Assembly (NCBI GenBank): GCA_944739405.2 | Contig: OX123205.2 | Span: 34,740,475 to 34,804,474, forward strand | From: Euclidia mi | Taxonomy: Eukaryota; Arthropoda; Insecta; Lepidoptera; Erebidae | Length of the DNA stretch: 64,000 nucleotides | Direction: 5' to 3' | In this document: piece after piece, positions 44,277 through 55,144 of the stretch | How positions within the stretch are numbered: position 1 is the stretch's first letter | Layout of the letters: every line of letters starts with the position of its first letter | The notes under the pieces: model-generated | Database searches by the model: none | What the model saw: the letters and a program-made list of their open reading frames with translations, nothing else | Told to the model about the DNA's origin: nothing | Position numbers and translations under genes: made by a program

Positions 44277-45466
44277 TTGAGCGCTAATTCGCGATTTCAA
44301 TATGATAAAAAGTTTCCAATGCTTTTACACGATAATCATCACATTTGCAAACTCATTTTTTCCACTCAACATATAAAACTTCTCCATGCTGGTCCACAGC
44401 TGTTACTGACCCACATACGTGAAACATATTGGCCTATCAGTGGTCGCAATCTAGCCAGAAAGACAGTACAATCATGCATCACATGTAGACGCTTTCGAGG
44501 AAAAGCAATTACACCAATCATGGGTAATTTACCTGAGCCACGCATGCATTCTGATTTCGCATTTAATAACGTCGGTGTAGATTACGCCGGGCCAATCATG
44601 ATTAGTAATCGTAAGGGGCGTGGTAGTCAGTTGATAAAGTCATACATATGCATATTCGTATGCCTTGCAGTTAAAGCTATACACCTGGAATTGGTTACCG
44701 ATTTGACAAAGGAATCTTACTTAGCGTCACTAAATAGATTCATCAGCCGCCGAGGAAAACCTGCTCACATATATTCAGACAATGGCACTTTGTAGGGGCG
44801 TCAAATGTTATCACGGGGTTTTTGGCGAAGAATCAGAATTTGATAAGCAACCATGTGGCAGAACGAGGCATCACTTTTCATTTCATTCCTCCATACTCCC
44901 CACACTTTGGTGGGTTATGGGAAGGCACAGTAAAGTCAACAAAACATCACCTTAGGCGAGTCTTAGGCTTGGCACATCTCACGTATGAAGAAAAGTACAC
45001 TGTCTTATGTCAAATTGAAGGCATTTTAAATTCAAGGCCCTTAACGCCTCTATCGTCTGACCCGTCTGATCTCACGGCTCTCACTCCATTTCACTTCTTA
45101 ATCGGTCGATCATTATCTGTACTACCTCAGCCACCACTGCCTGACTGTAATCCGCTGCATATACCCAGATACAAACGCGTGGAGCTCCTGCGTCAACACT
45201 TTTGGACTCGATTCTACAAGGAGTACATTTCACAACTTCAAATCAGAACAAAATGGAAGAAGTCGTCTGGACAGCTGACAGAAGACACTCTGGTCGACGT
45301 GAAAGATGACGCTCTCCCACCAGCCCGCTGGGTACTCGGGCGAGTAACACAGCTCCATTCGGGGCCCGACGGAGTCACAAGAGTGGCCGACATCAAGACC
45401 AGCGGCGGCACTATCAGAAGAGCATTTAACCGGATATGCCCGCCTCTCACTGGCGGCCCGGCAGAA
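44277..45466 (+). pseudogene. BEL/Pao integrase segment A, deletion derivative
   Basis: Encodes the integrase zinc-binding part (HHICKLIF...CITCRRF), the core with GVDYAGP and YSDNGT Asp residues and the PYSPHFGGLWEG Glu, then the C-terminal part through DDALPPARWVLG. Compared with segment B at 55,145-56,335, four bases are missing near 44,790, breaking the frame between the two Asp/Glu blocks. The other lesion of B (lost T near 56,028) is absent here. The left edge joins LTR 1 directly to the sequence GCTAATTCGCG, so leader, gag, protease, RT and RNase H were deleted. Confidence 0.88.
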
Positions 45467-45724
45467 TGTCTATGACACGCTGCGCACAACACTAGGCGCC
45501 CCATCGCGCCTTCTGGGCGCCGCGCCGCACGGGCGCCGGCGCACAAGGATAAGCGGATGCACTGACACAGTTGGTTGGTTGACAGAAACAGCAAGACACA
45601 CTTTTTGAAGGGCGCGAGCAGCCTTGTCGGAATTTACAGTTTTATAACGAACCATACCACATTTACGCGAAATACAGTCCGCTTTGCACCGTATCTCATA
45701 GTTTACTTGTATATGGATTATACA
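45467..45724 (+). repeat. LTR 2 of the BEL/Pao composite (258 bp)
   Basis: Starts TGTCTATGACACGC, ends TTATACA. It serves as 3' LTR for segment A and 5' LTR for the gag-pol unit that follows. Confidence 0.9.
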
Positions 45725-46411
45725 TTGGTCCATTCGAAGCCATCTATTTCGTGATTGAAGACCGTCGCCATGAACACCATCTTTACAATAGGCAACGTGG
45801 ACAGGACACTTCTAGAAAAATCATCACGGCGAGGACAACGACAGTCGAAGACAGCCACAACGGTCTCAGCGCAGCACAGCATCAGGATAACAGATAATCA
45901 GACCAATTATTTTTTCCTTTATTAACTTTTCAACAGATTTTTTCAAATTGCAACAGCAATTACTGGATCAGACTTTTCAAACTCATATTTTTATGATAAT
46001 TATATTATCAAACTAAGTACAAATTTATTTCAATCAAAAATAAGCAAAAATATTAAAAAAATATCAGCATTTCATAACCTCTCATGTCAATCCTTCTCAT
46101 CTAATTAGCCCTTTTTTCATAATACTAAAACCAAAATAACATTCCCCCGCATCTGGATAGCTTGCCAAGCCTAAATTGCCAGCCGCCTGCCTCAATAAGG
46201 AGCCCCCACGTGGTCATCCCACGCGCATGCGGCCTAGGGCTTCGCCCACCACGTGTTAGCTGTGCACTCAAGCTTTGCACAGCCTTGCTTTCTGCCGCTT
46301 GCTGCTATAATTTAAGTATTGCACAACTATTTACACAAATTCTGTGATAACATTTCCTGCTCAATTTTTTCTTATTTATTTCGCAACATTGTGTGTCCTT
46401 AATTCACGGCA
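45725..46411 (+). other. BEL/Pao leader with primer-binding site
   Basis: TGGTCCATTCGAAGCC begins two bases after LTR 2 and starts with TGG as a tRNA-primed site should; the tRNA is not identified. The leader is about 690 bases and non-coding, and ends CACGGCAATGG at the gag start. Confidence 0.6.
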
Positions 46412-47640
46412 ATGGCCACTAAAGGTAATAAACCTGATGATACAGAATCAATCAAACAACGTGGCATTGTTAAAAGACAACTCTCATTATTTAAAAAATA
46501 TATTAACCTCATTCTGCCCAAGAATAAATTAACAGATATCCAAGTTATTGAATTAAAAAACAGACTTTTGGAGTTTAAAACAATACATAAAACTTTCCAG
46601 GACGTTCAGACACTTACTGAATTGAACGCTGACATCTCAGAGTTCACCGATGAACCAGACCCAGAAAGTGAACAATTTGAAAATGATTACCAGTTGTTGG
46701 TGGCACAGGCTTCCCGGCTTATTCATTTAAATGACAAGCTGGTAACTAATCCAGAGTCAGACAAGGATCATTCAGGTGGGACCAAATCATTTATTAAACT
46801 ACCCACTATTGACTTGCCACACTTCTCGGGTGATCATCAGGATTGGCTTGAGTACAGAGACACATTTCAATCACTTATTACTTATAGAACATTAGATAAC
46901 ATTCAAAAGTTTCAATACTAGCGTTCCTCACTATCGGGCAGTGCATCATTAGTTATAAAATCACTAGAAATTACAGGTGACAACTTTGAGGTAGCGTGGA
47001 AATTGTTGTGTGAAAGATATGATAACAAACGACAGCTGATAGGAAATCACATTCATGCATTATACAACTTAAATAATATTGAAAAAGAATCCTCGGTGTG
47101 TTTGAGACAATTAATTGACACAGTTCAGAAAAACCTCAGCGCATTAGCCACATTAGGAGAAAAAACAGAATACTGGAATACATTTGTAGTATATTTAGTG
47201 TCAAGTAAATTTGACTCAAACACATTAAGATATTGGGAAGAACACAAAAACACACTCACAGACATGCCCACACTTGAGTGCCTGAATAAATTTTTAAGAG
47301 GTCGTGTTGATGTATTAGAAGTTTTAGAACGATCACTTATTAACAACAATAGCAAATCAGATACTCAAGTGGGACAAAACACAAAGTCATTTACAAAAAT
47401 GAACACACAAAAAGTACCCACATGTCCTTTGTGTAAACAGCATCATCTATTATTTTCTTGTGAAAAGTTTAGACAGATGTCCATTGAACAAAGAATCAGG
47501 GAGGTACAGAGATTAAAAACTGCTCCAACTGTTTAAAACCTGGTCATGACAACAAATTATGCAGAAGAGGGACATGTAAGTACTGCAACAAAAAACATAA
47601 TACACTTTTACACTAAACTTAGATGCACTAAAACCATCAT
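46412..47640 (+). pseudogene. BEL/Pao gag, with TAG stop and frameshift
   Basis: The start ATG 46412 has a good context (GGCAATGG). The N-terminal part is rich in Lys and Glu; then LPHFSGDHQDWLEYRDTF marks the DUF1759-like Gag core of Pao elements. An in-frame TAG at 46919-46921 lies in this core, and the same frame resumes at once (RSSLSGSASL...) and runs to 47536. A CCHC-type cluster begins CPLCKQHH (about 47430) and its second half is read in another frame after a one-base loss near 47,515. It would act as structural protein for particle assembly; here it is dead. Confidence 0.88.
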
Positions 47641-48570
47641 CTGTCACATTAACTAGTTGCACACAGAACAAAACAATATTACTGACAATTGCACAAGTCA
47701 AAATATATGACAAACAAGGAAAACCACATATGGTACGAGCACTACTAGACAACGGCAGCACCTCAAGCTATATAACTAGGCACTTGTGCTCAAAACTGGG
47801 CTTACCCATTCAAACTATAGACACCATGGTCACTAGTATTAATAATCAGTGCACAAACATAACAAAAAATACTAACTTTCACATTCAATCAGCACACAAT
47901 AAAAATTACAGAACGGACATTTTATGTCTTGTGATTAACCAAATTTGCAATACAGTCCCACATACATACATAAACAAAGATACCATTCAAATACCTAGTT
48001 GTATACAACTAGCAGACCCTGACTTTAACATTCCAGCCCCTATTGACTTATTATTGGGTGCAGACATATTCTGGGAAGTCATGGGTACTGGAAGATTGGA
48101 ATTAGGAAAACAGCAACCAGTTCTACAACAAACAGATTTAGGCTGGTTGATATCAGGCTGCATTTCAAATACTCATATTCAAAATAAAATTCAAAACTCA
48201 TTCTTTGTGAGTCAGATCTCAGATAACATAAACAAATTTTGGGAATTAGAAAACATATCTACTCCTTCAGACATAGATACCTCACATTACTCAGCTATCA
48301 TGTGAAAAAATATTTACATCAACTACAACTCCCAATGCTGATGGTAGATTTGTGATCACTATACCGTTCAAACAATCGCCAGAGTGCTTAGGCCAGTCAT
48401 ATAGTCAGGCAAAGATTCGTTTCCTTAACATAGAAAAACGATTCAAATCAGATCCTACATACAAACAACAATATCTAACTTTTATGCAAGAATACCTTGA
48501 CCTAGGTCACATGACTAAAAACACAAACAGTAACACTCTGACACCTTCATATTATATACCACATCATGGT
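47641..48570 (+). pseudogene. BEL/Pao protease and start of RT, interrupted by insertion
   Basis: The protease (A17/DUF1758 type) has LLDNGSTSSYIT near 47,740 and DLLLGADIFW near 48,050. The frame breaks at TGA 48303-48305, then the linker to RT (SPECLGQSYSQAKIRFLNI) is read one frame over to about 48,565. The antisense element enters at ATGGT 48566-48570. The RT continues after 53,361. Confidence 0.88.
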
Positions 48571-49075
48571 TGGTTCGGCGTTATACCGAAACCGTAGGGT
48601 TCTAGGCGACTTGGAGAAGGAAATGGACTGTATAGAGAGGATAGCGGTTCTTCGCCGCCTAGGAGATGGATACGCTAAGGGGTGATTGAGTGGGTATAGG
48701 ATATTTCAAGGATGGAGGGCACCTACCTTATACAACCTTCTTCGTTTCCGTAGGGCAGTCTCCTGGTGGTTTCGTGATGCAGCTGCTTGTTTTCACTTCA
48801 ATTCACCATTCGCGAGCGGGTTTTCCTTGGTGGAAGCGGTAATAAATCACAGACAACGGTGCGGCGCGGTACGGTATCGAGACGGCGTTCTCAGCGAGCG
48901 GAATGTTCTCGACTGTCACTCGCGTCCACTATTGCGTCGACGAATCAGGCGAAGGCAGTGCCTCTTCCAGGGAGTGGGATAGAGCGGGACGGAAATATGG
49001 TATCGCTCGCACTAGACGTGGAACGATTGATCTTGATGCGATTCGTTATAGATAGGAAGGTAGATGGCGCTACCA
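48571..49075 (-). repeat. 3' LTR (element orientation) of the antisense BEL/Pao element
   Basis: Ends TGGTTCGGCG...GCGCTACCA on the plus strand. Compared with the other LTR it carries 12 extra bases near 48,925 and lacks a 5-base duplication near 48,600. Confidence 0.9.
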
Positions 49076-49288
49076 TACCCCCCCGGCCCTAAAGGGTTGC
49101 CTTTAAAAAATAGAATTGAACTTAGCTATGTTGGGTGTACTACCGCATAACCCATCAATAGGCTAAGACAGCGATATGACAATAAAATTAATCTAAATTA
49201 ACTTTAGCGAAAGCTACCAACGCAATAATAGCGAAAACTACTAACTAAATACTTAAACTAAGAGGTAGGTCCAACCTCAGGCTAGATC

Positions 49289-50119
49289 TCACTGAGTTGG
49301 AAGCGGACGTGAGTTGATCAGTGCCTCGACTTGTGCAAGGACAGTTAAAGGCTCTTCGTAAGAGAGGATCTGTTGACCTATAACTTTGAAGAGATGCGTT
49401 TTAATTACCTTGACCATGCTTGCCCAACACCCACCGAAATGTGGTGATGCTGGTGGAATAAACTTCCAGTCAATATGATCTATGGAGAGTTCTTCCTGAA
49501 GACGAGTACGATAACCCGCGACGTGATTGAAACAAGTAGCGGGAACAAGTTCAATCAATTTACTAACGCGGTTGGCGACAAAAGTCTGCCAGCGATGAGG
49601 AGAAGAATGAATCCAAGCGCGCACTACTTTGGAGTCGGAAAATGCGTATAATTTATTAATGGGGTAGTGGGGCAAAACTGTGTCTTGAACCTTGCGGAGC
49701 AACTGAGACAGCAGAAGGGCCGCGCACAACTCCAGTCTCGCAACTGAAACGGTTTTAACAGGCGAGACCTTAGACTTGGCACAAACTAACTGCACCGAGT
49801 AGTTAGAACCAATGCGGACTTGCAGATATACGACTCCGCCGTAAGCACGCTCGCTGGCGTCAGCGAAACCTATCAAGTTGATGGTACATCCATCTACCAA
49901 CCCAAGATGACGCGGAATAGTAATTTGATTGAGCGCGGTAAGCTCAATACAAAACTGGCCCCAAGCGGCGACAATATGGTCAGGGGGTGTTTCATCCCAC
50001 TCACACTTTGATAGCCAAAGCTCCTTGATCAAGAGCTTGGCGTACAAAATTGTGGGAGCCACAAACCCATTATGTCCCATAGTCGAGCCACTGTGGACAG
50101 CATAGTGCGCTTGGCGCAC
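49289..50119 (-). pseudogene. RNase H and integrase remnant of the antisense BEL/Pao element
   Basis: One open frame of 276 codons. It begins in the RT connection region (ELWLSKCEWDE), then RNase H (GFADASERAYGG, RLELCAALLL, FSDSKVVRAWI). At about NHVAG it jumps directly to the end of the integrase core (IPPASPHFGGCW, ALINSRPL). The integrase zinc domain and both catalytic Asp residues are missing. The deletion kept the reading frame, which is why a long frame survives. Confidence 0.85.
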
Positions 50120-50400
50120 TTGTCATCTGGTGGTGAGACGTCAAACCGAAAACTATCACAGGATTTGTCCCAGCGTAAACCGAGAACCTTATGCGGTACA
50201 GACTTCTCAAACTCAATCTCTGGAGAAGCTTTATGAGAATCTGGTATGCGTGCGAGAACCTCCTTAGAGTTGCTTGTCCATTTGACAAGATCAAACTGGC
50301 CTCGCTTGAAAAGCTGAATAAGCTCTTCACAAAGCGAAATTGCTAGCGGAGCGGGTATGACATTACAAGCAATGTCATCTATATACAAAGCGGATGGTAG
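50029..50400 (-). pseudogene. C-terminal half of RT of the antisense BEL/Pao element
   Basis: Has the catalytic YIDD at about 50,374-50,386 (read on the minus strand) and LIQLFKRGQFDLVKWTSN downstream. The palm and fingers N-terminal to YIDD are absent; in their place is a pentanucleotide repeat. A frame change near 50,040-50,080 separates it from the RNase H frame. Confidence 0.82.
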
Positions 50401-50402
50401 TA

Positions 50403-50480
50403 TAGTATAGTGTAGCGTAGCGTAGCTTAGCATAGCATAGCATAGCATAGCGTAGCATAGCACAGCATAGCATAGCATAG
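50403..50480 (-). repeat. (CTATG)n pentanucleotide repeat replacing part of RT
   Basis: Variants of TAGCA/TAGCG repeat about 15 times on the plus strand. It lies exactly between the protease end and the truncated RT. Confidence 0.92.
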
Positions 50481-50484
50481 TTAA

Positions 50485-52521
50485 TTAATGCTTTATCTTA
50501 CACACAGTTTTAGCACCCACCTTGATCTCTTGAAGAGCAGAACAACAACAAGACGTAATACAATGAGAAGTATGTAACGTAGGTACGGTACCCATAATCA
50601 CATACCCAAGTACCGTCTCAATAGCGGGCGGTAAATCATATCGCTCACTACGAACTATGTTAGTTAGTAGCAAGTGCGGAAATATCGAAGCTCCGATCAA
50701 AAGATCAATGCCTGCCGGATTCGCAAACTCCGCGTCGGCTAACGGCAATGACTCGAGATGAGTGAGTGATGCTACGTCTACATTAGCGTTCGGCAATGCG
50801 TCCGTGATACGTTCCACGATAAGCGAAGAAATGTTAAAATTAATATTCCTATCAAAACGCGAATGTATTTTAATATCTACGGAACCCCTGCAATGCTTTA
50901 CTGATCCGCCTATCCCTTTGACGGTTGAGTTAGTATTTTTAAAGTTATTCCATAATCCGAGGCGTTTGAAGCATTCCGATGTTATTAGATTGGTCTGAGA
51001 TGCGCTATCTAGCAGACAACGTACCATGTGCGGCGACCCATTAACATCATATACGATAACTTGCGCTGTCGCTAACAGAACAGTCTTAGACGCCGTACAC
51101 TGCGTTTTGGCCCTGCGCGGATCATTATAGATGCGCGAGTGCCGTCCTCGCGTGCGCGTCGCCCGCGCAATGGATGTCGTACACAACGATACTTCGCCCT
51201 CAGACGCGGAAGGCGCAGCTACCGTGTTCTGCACTTGCGACGTACTCGTAAGTGTGTCAAGGTTAGCGGCTTGACTTGACAACCGGTTATTTTTATCAAA
51301 ATGTAACAGTGTATGATGTTTTTGATTACACGAGCGACATCTCGTTCTACTGGAACAATTACTCGTTTTATGTTTTATGCTTAAGCAATTAATGCAAGCT
51401 TTGTTATCTTTTACGCATTTAAAACGAGCAATTGGATTTAAATCATTAAAGGTGGGACACTTATAGTAATGGTCGTGCACTATATTACTGCACAGACACT
51501 TCTGTGAATTATTACTATTAGATTCCGAACATGTTACGTAAGATTGTGGATTAGGGACCGAGTTATTACTACTATTTCGCGATTTATTCAACCTTTGTTT
51601 GTTGTTGTTAGTGTTAGACGGGCCAGGTGAACCAGACTGCGTATTATGAAATATTTGACACTGATCTTTGATGAACGAAATAAAACTATCTAGTGTAGGT
51701 ATTTTATTATTGCGTTCCGTCATCTCGAATGCGCGAATTGTATCAGTGTCAAACTTTTTTAAAGCGAGTTGAAGCAACATAAAGTCGGAAAGATCTTCTA
51801 ATTTTAAATTCCTAAGAGAATTAACCGCGGTTACGAAGTTATCAATAAACAGCTGGAAATTCGAGACAGACGCGTTGCCGGACAGTTTGAGATTTAAAGC
51901 TTGGTCAAAGTACGTAGACGCTAGGACGCGCGTGTCCTGATATCTGTCAAGTAGTGACTGAAATAAGACCTGATAATTCTCAGCACTGGGTGTGACACCT
52001 GCAAATACGGACTGGGCCTTCGGTGACAGTTTACCTATTAAATAGTACAACCTGTCAGCATCTGTCAGAGAACCATTATCGTGCACTGTAGACTTAAAAC
52101 TCGCATAGAATAACGGCCAATTTCGTATATCTCCGTCAAACGACATAATCTCGATTGGCGGTAATCTCGGTTTGCGGGCAACGGGCTCTGCCGAACATTT
52201 ACCCTCCAATTGCGATTGTATACGCTTAATAATACAATAAAGACCTTCGAATGAGGTATACGCCTGATAGTTCGGTTTTTCATCAGGATTGATAGAAAGT
52301 AATCTTGCGTTGTAATCGTCTAACAACTTATGAAAATCTGTTCGAATACTATCTACTGTTATACAATAACTGAGAAATGCTTCGCTATTACTGTCGGACA
52401 TAGATGCGGTTTTTGATCGTTCATCGATATTTTGAATGCGCTCAAATAAAATATTGCGTTTTGCTTCTAAGATTGTCATCTCTTTGTCTTCCGACACGCG
52501 TGACTTCTTTTGTTGTGACAT
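50485..52521 (-). CDS. Gag-protease of the antisense BEL/Pao element, intact frame of 678 codons
   Basis: Start MSQQKK at 52521. A coiled N-terminus precedes the Gag core (PPIEIMSFDGDIRNWPLFYASF, DUF1759-like). A Ser/Asn-rich linker follows, then a cysteine-rich knuckle region with CxxC/CxxxH pairs (CLCSNIVHDHYYKC, CINCLSIKH, CRSCNQKHH). Next is the aspartic protease (CLLDSASQTNLIT) with GIDLLIGASIFP. The frame ends where RT should begin, just before the pentanucleotide repeat. Being the only long intact frame of the BEL/Pao elements here, it might still be translated, but no RT or integrase would follow. Confidence 0.88.
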   Translation of the reverse strand: MSQQKKSRVSEDKEMTILEAKRNILFERIQNIDERSKTASMSDSNSEAFLSYCITVDSIRTDFHKLLDDYNARLLSINPDEKPNYQAYTSFEGLYCIIKRIQSQLEGKCSAEPVARKPRLPPIEIMSFDGDIRNWPLFYASFKSTVHDNGSLTDADRLYYLIGKLSPKAQSVFAGVTPSAENYQVLFQSLLDRYQDTRVLASTYFDQALNLKLSGNASVSNFQLFIDNFVTAVNSLRNLKLEDLSDFMLLQLALKKFDTDTIRAFEMTERNNKIPTLDSFISFIKDQCQIFHNTQSGSPGPSNTNNNKQRLNKSRNSSNNSVPNPQSYVTCSESNSNNSQKCLCSNIVHDHYYKCPTFNDLNPIARFKCVKDNKACINCLSIKHKTSNCSSRTRCRSCNQKHHTLLHFDKNNRLSSQAANLDTLTSTSQVQNTVAAPSASEGEVSLCTTSIARATRTRGRHSRIYNDPRRAKTQCTASKTVLLATAQVIVYDVNGSPHMVRCLLDSASQTNLITSECFKRLGLWNNFKNTNSTVKGIGGSVKHCRGSVDIKIHSRFDRNINFNISSLIVERITDALPNANVDVASLTHLESLPLADAEFANPAGIDLLIGASIFPHLLLTNIVRSERYDLPPAIETVLGYVIMGTVPTLHTSHCITSCCCSALQEIKVGAKTVCKIKH

Positions 52522-52856
52522 GCTTACGTAAGTATAAGCTAATGAGAACGAAACAAAATAAGAATATCTAATGTATCTATTATTTTACCTAAGTAGGCTA
52601 AGTAGGCAACACTTTAGAGCTGAGGAACTAAAAGTTGCTTGAAATATGAGATTTATAAGACAACTATGATAGTTCTAGAATTAATAATTTAATAAGTAGG
52701 TAGCTACATAAAAGTTTACCTACTGATGCGGGCGAAAATAACCATGTGACGGTTATGTGAATATATTAGGAGTATAGCTAGGTGCTATAACAGCCTAGGT
52801 ATAGCGATATAACGTATAAAAACGTAAATGAATCCGACTCGTATGGATCAAAAAAA

Positions 52857-53356
52857 TGGTTCGGCTTTACACCGAAACCGTAGGGTAGGGTTCTAGGCGA
52901 CTTGGAGAAGGAAATGGACTGTATAGAGAGGATAGCGGTTCTTCGCCGCCTAGGAGATGGTTACGGGATGAGGGGTGATTGAGTGGGTATAGGATATTTC
53001 AAGGATGGAGGGCACCTACCTTATACAACCTTCTTCGTTTCCGTAGGGCAGTCTCCTGGTGGTTTCGTGATGCAGCTGCTTGTTTTCACTTCAATTCACC
53101 ATTCGCGAGCGGGTTTTCCTTGGTGGAAGCGGTAATAAATCACATACAACGGTGCGGCGCGGTACGGTATCGAGACGGCGTTCTCAGCGAGCGGAATGTT
53201 CTCGACTGTCACTCGCGTCGACGAATCAGGCGAAGGCAGTGCCTCTTCCAGGGAGTGGGATAGAGCGGGACGGAAATATGGTATCGCTCGCACAAGACGT
53301 GGAACGATTGATCTTGATGCGATTCGTTATAGATAGGAAGGTAGATGGCGCTACCA
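52857..53356 (-). repeat. 5' LTR (element orientation) of the antisense BEL/Pao element
   Basis: 500 bases matching 48571-49075 with a few indels. On the minus strand the next bases are a T run and TGATCCATACGAGTCGG, the likely primer-site region; the tRNA is not identified. Confidence 0.9.
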
Positions 53357-54874
53357 ATGGTATAATACAAAACACCAGCACCACAACAAAGTTCAGGGTG
53401 GTTTTTGATGCATCGGCACGCACATCTAACAAAATATCACTAAATGATATACAGACAATAGGACCAGTAGTACAAAATGATTTGATTTCTGTACTTATTA
53501 GGTTCAGACAACACAAATACATAATATCAGCTGATATTGAAAAAAAATTCAGGCAAATATCCATCGTAGAAAACCAACGATCATTACAACAAATTGTATT
53601 TCGTTTCGATGAGTCAAAACCACTGAAAACCTACACATTAAATACAGTAATGTATGGGACAGCTTCAGCACCCTTCCTCGCTACACGTTGTATCAAACAG
53701 GTTGGGTTGGACTGCCAACATGACAAGGAAGTGTCGGAGATTATCATACATGTTTTTTATTGTGATGACCTGATTACAGGCTCAGACCGGAAGTCTCGGT
53801 TAATAGAAATAGCAATGTCAGTAAATGCAGCTCTAAAATCAGCACAATTCCATCTCAGAAAGTGGAAGTCCAACAGTCCTGATATTTTACAAAAAGCAAA
53901 CCTATCATCAGATTCACTTCACAGTACCACAAATTTAGGTAATAACGACCCATCAAAAACATTAGGTATATACTGGAACCAAAATCAAGATACAATAACA
54001 TACTTAACAGACATAGAAGACTCGGTTGATTACAATATTACAAAAAGGAAAATATTGTCAATAATTGGCAAAATATTTGACCCTTTGGGCCTTTTAAGTC
54101 CTTCAGTCTTAGAAGTCAAAATAATAATGCAAAAGTTGTGGTCACAAAACTTAAAGTGGGACAGCAGTGTCCCTCATGACATAGAAATACTATGGAAAAA
54201 GTTCATACAGTCACTATCAGCTTTAAAACAATTAGTCATACCGAGACGAGTTTTCTATGATTCACCCAAACATATACAGCTACACACTTTCTGTGACGCC
54301 TCTCAGCACGCCTATGGCGCCTGTGTATATGTGCGCACACACCACAGATGGTGAAGTGTACGTACGGCTACTAACAGCCAAGTGCAGAGTGGCACCACTA
54401 AAATCATTAACAATTCCACGACTAGAACTATGTGCAGCCCTCACAGCTGTTCGCCTTTACAAAAAGGTCATTGACTCTTTCCGCAATTCACACATAATTT
54501 CAGACTGTTTCTTTTGGAGTGATTCCATGATTGTGCTGTCCTGGATAAAGTTGCCACCACACAAACTAAATGCATTTGTAAGTCACAGAATTAATGAAAT
54601 ACAAACAATAACACATAAACAAACATGGCGATATGTACCTACAAAACAGAACCCCGCAGATCTCATATCTAGGGGTGTCACAGCATCAACACTCATACAT
54701 TCAGATTTGTGGTTCTCTGCTCCAGACTTTCTTAGGGATGATGATAGCAGCTGGCCAACATCACCTGGGCACAGCAGTTGTTCTGACCTTCCAGAAACAA
54801 AACCCCAGAGCCACAAAAACACTATTCAATGTTACTCCCAGACAGACAACAATTCATTCATTTACAATTTCTAA
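53357..54874 (+). pseudogene. RT and RNase H of the first BEL/Pao element
   Basis: RT resumes after the target duplication with FRVVFDASA and ADIEKKFRQI (Asp present) and has YCDD at 53758-53769, where Val is usual at the second place. The connection region and RNase H (FCDASQHAYGACVYV, PRLELCAALTA, FWSDSMIVLSWI) follow. A frame change near 54,350 splits RNase H. A further one near 54,790 ends the reading. Confidence 0.88.
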
Positions 54875-55144
54875 CTTCACAAAATTAACACGCATAACTG
54901 CATACATATTGCGATTTATACATAATTGTAGAACAAAAACACAAAAAAGTAATTCAGCTTCAAACACCTTTATTTCATTCACAACAAAAGAACTATATTA
55001 GGCCAAATTAAATTTAGTAAAAATATCACAGTTAAATTCATTTTCTATTGAAATGAGTTACTTTCAACAAATAAAACATTACCAATAAAAAACAGATTAA
55101 TTTCATTACATCCATATTTTGATCAGGCTGGCGCAGTTATTCGC
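54875..55144 (+). pseudogene. Decayed RNase H/integrase linker of BEL/Pao
   Basis: Several stops in every frame; ends in the HPYFDQAG-like then RVGGRLA-like start of integrase. Inferred from position between two recognised domains. Confidence 0.6.

Larger units (their letters stand above)
48571..53356 (-). mobile_element. Second BEL/Pao element, antisense, inserted into the first
   Basis: 5-bp target duplication ATGGT at 48566-48570 and 53357-53361. LTRs of about 500 bp (48571-49075 and 52857-53356) start TGG and end CCA. On the minus strand the order is LTR, short A/T-rich junction, gag-protease, damaged RT, RNase H, integrase remnant, polypurine tract GGGCCGGGGGGG, LTR. Much of RT and the integrase core are deleted, so it is defective. 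Confidence 0.92.

Noticed and set aside
45238..45594. 118-codon minus-strand frame
   Set aside because: Antisense shadow of the BEL/Pao integrase and the GC-rich LTR.
48686..48982. 98-codon frame repeated at 52,979-53,263
   Set aside because: Both lie in the two LTRs of the antisense BEL/Pao element, read against its direction.
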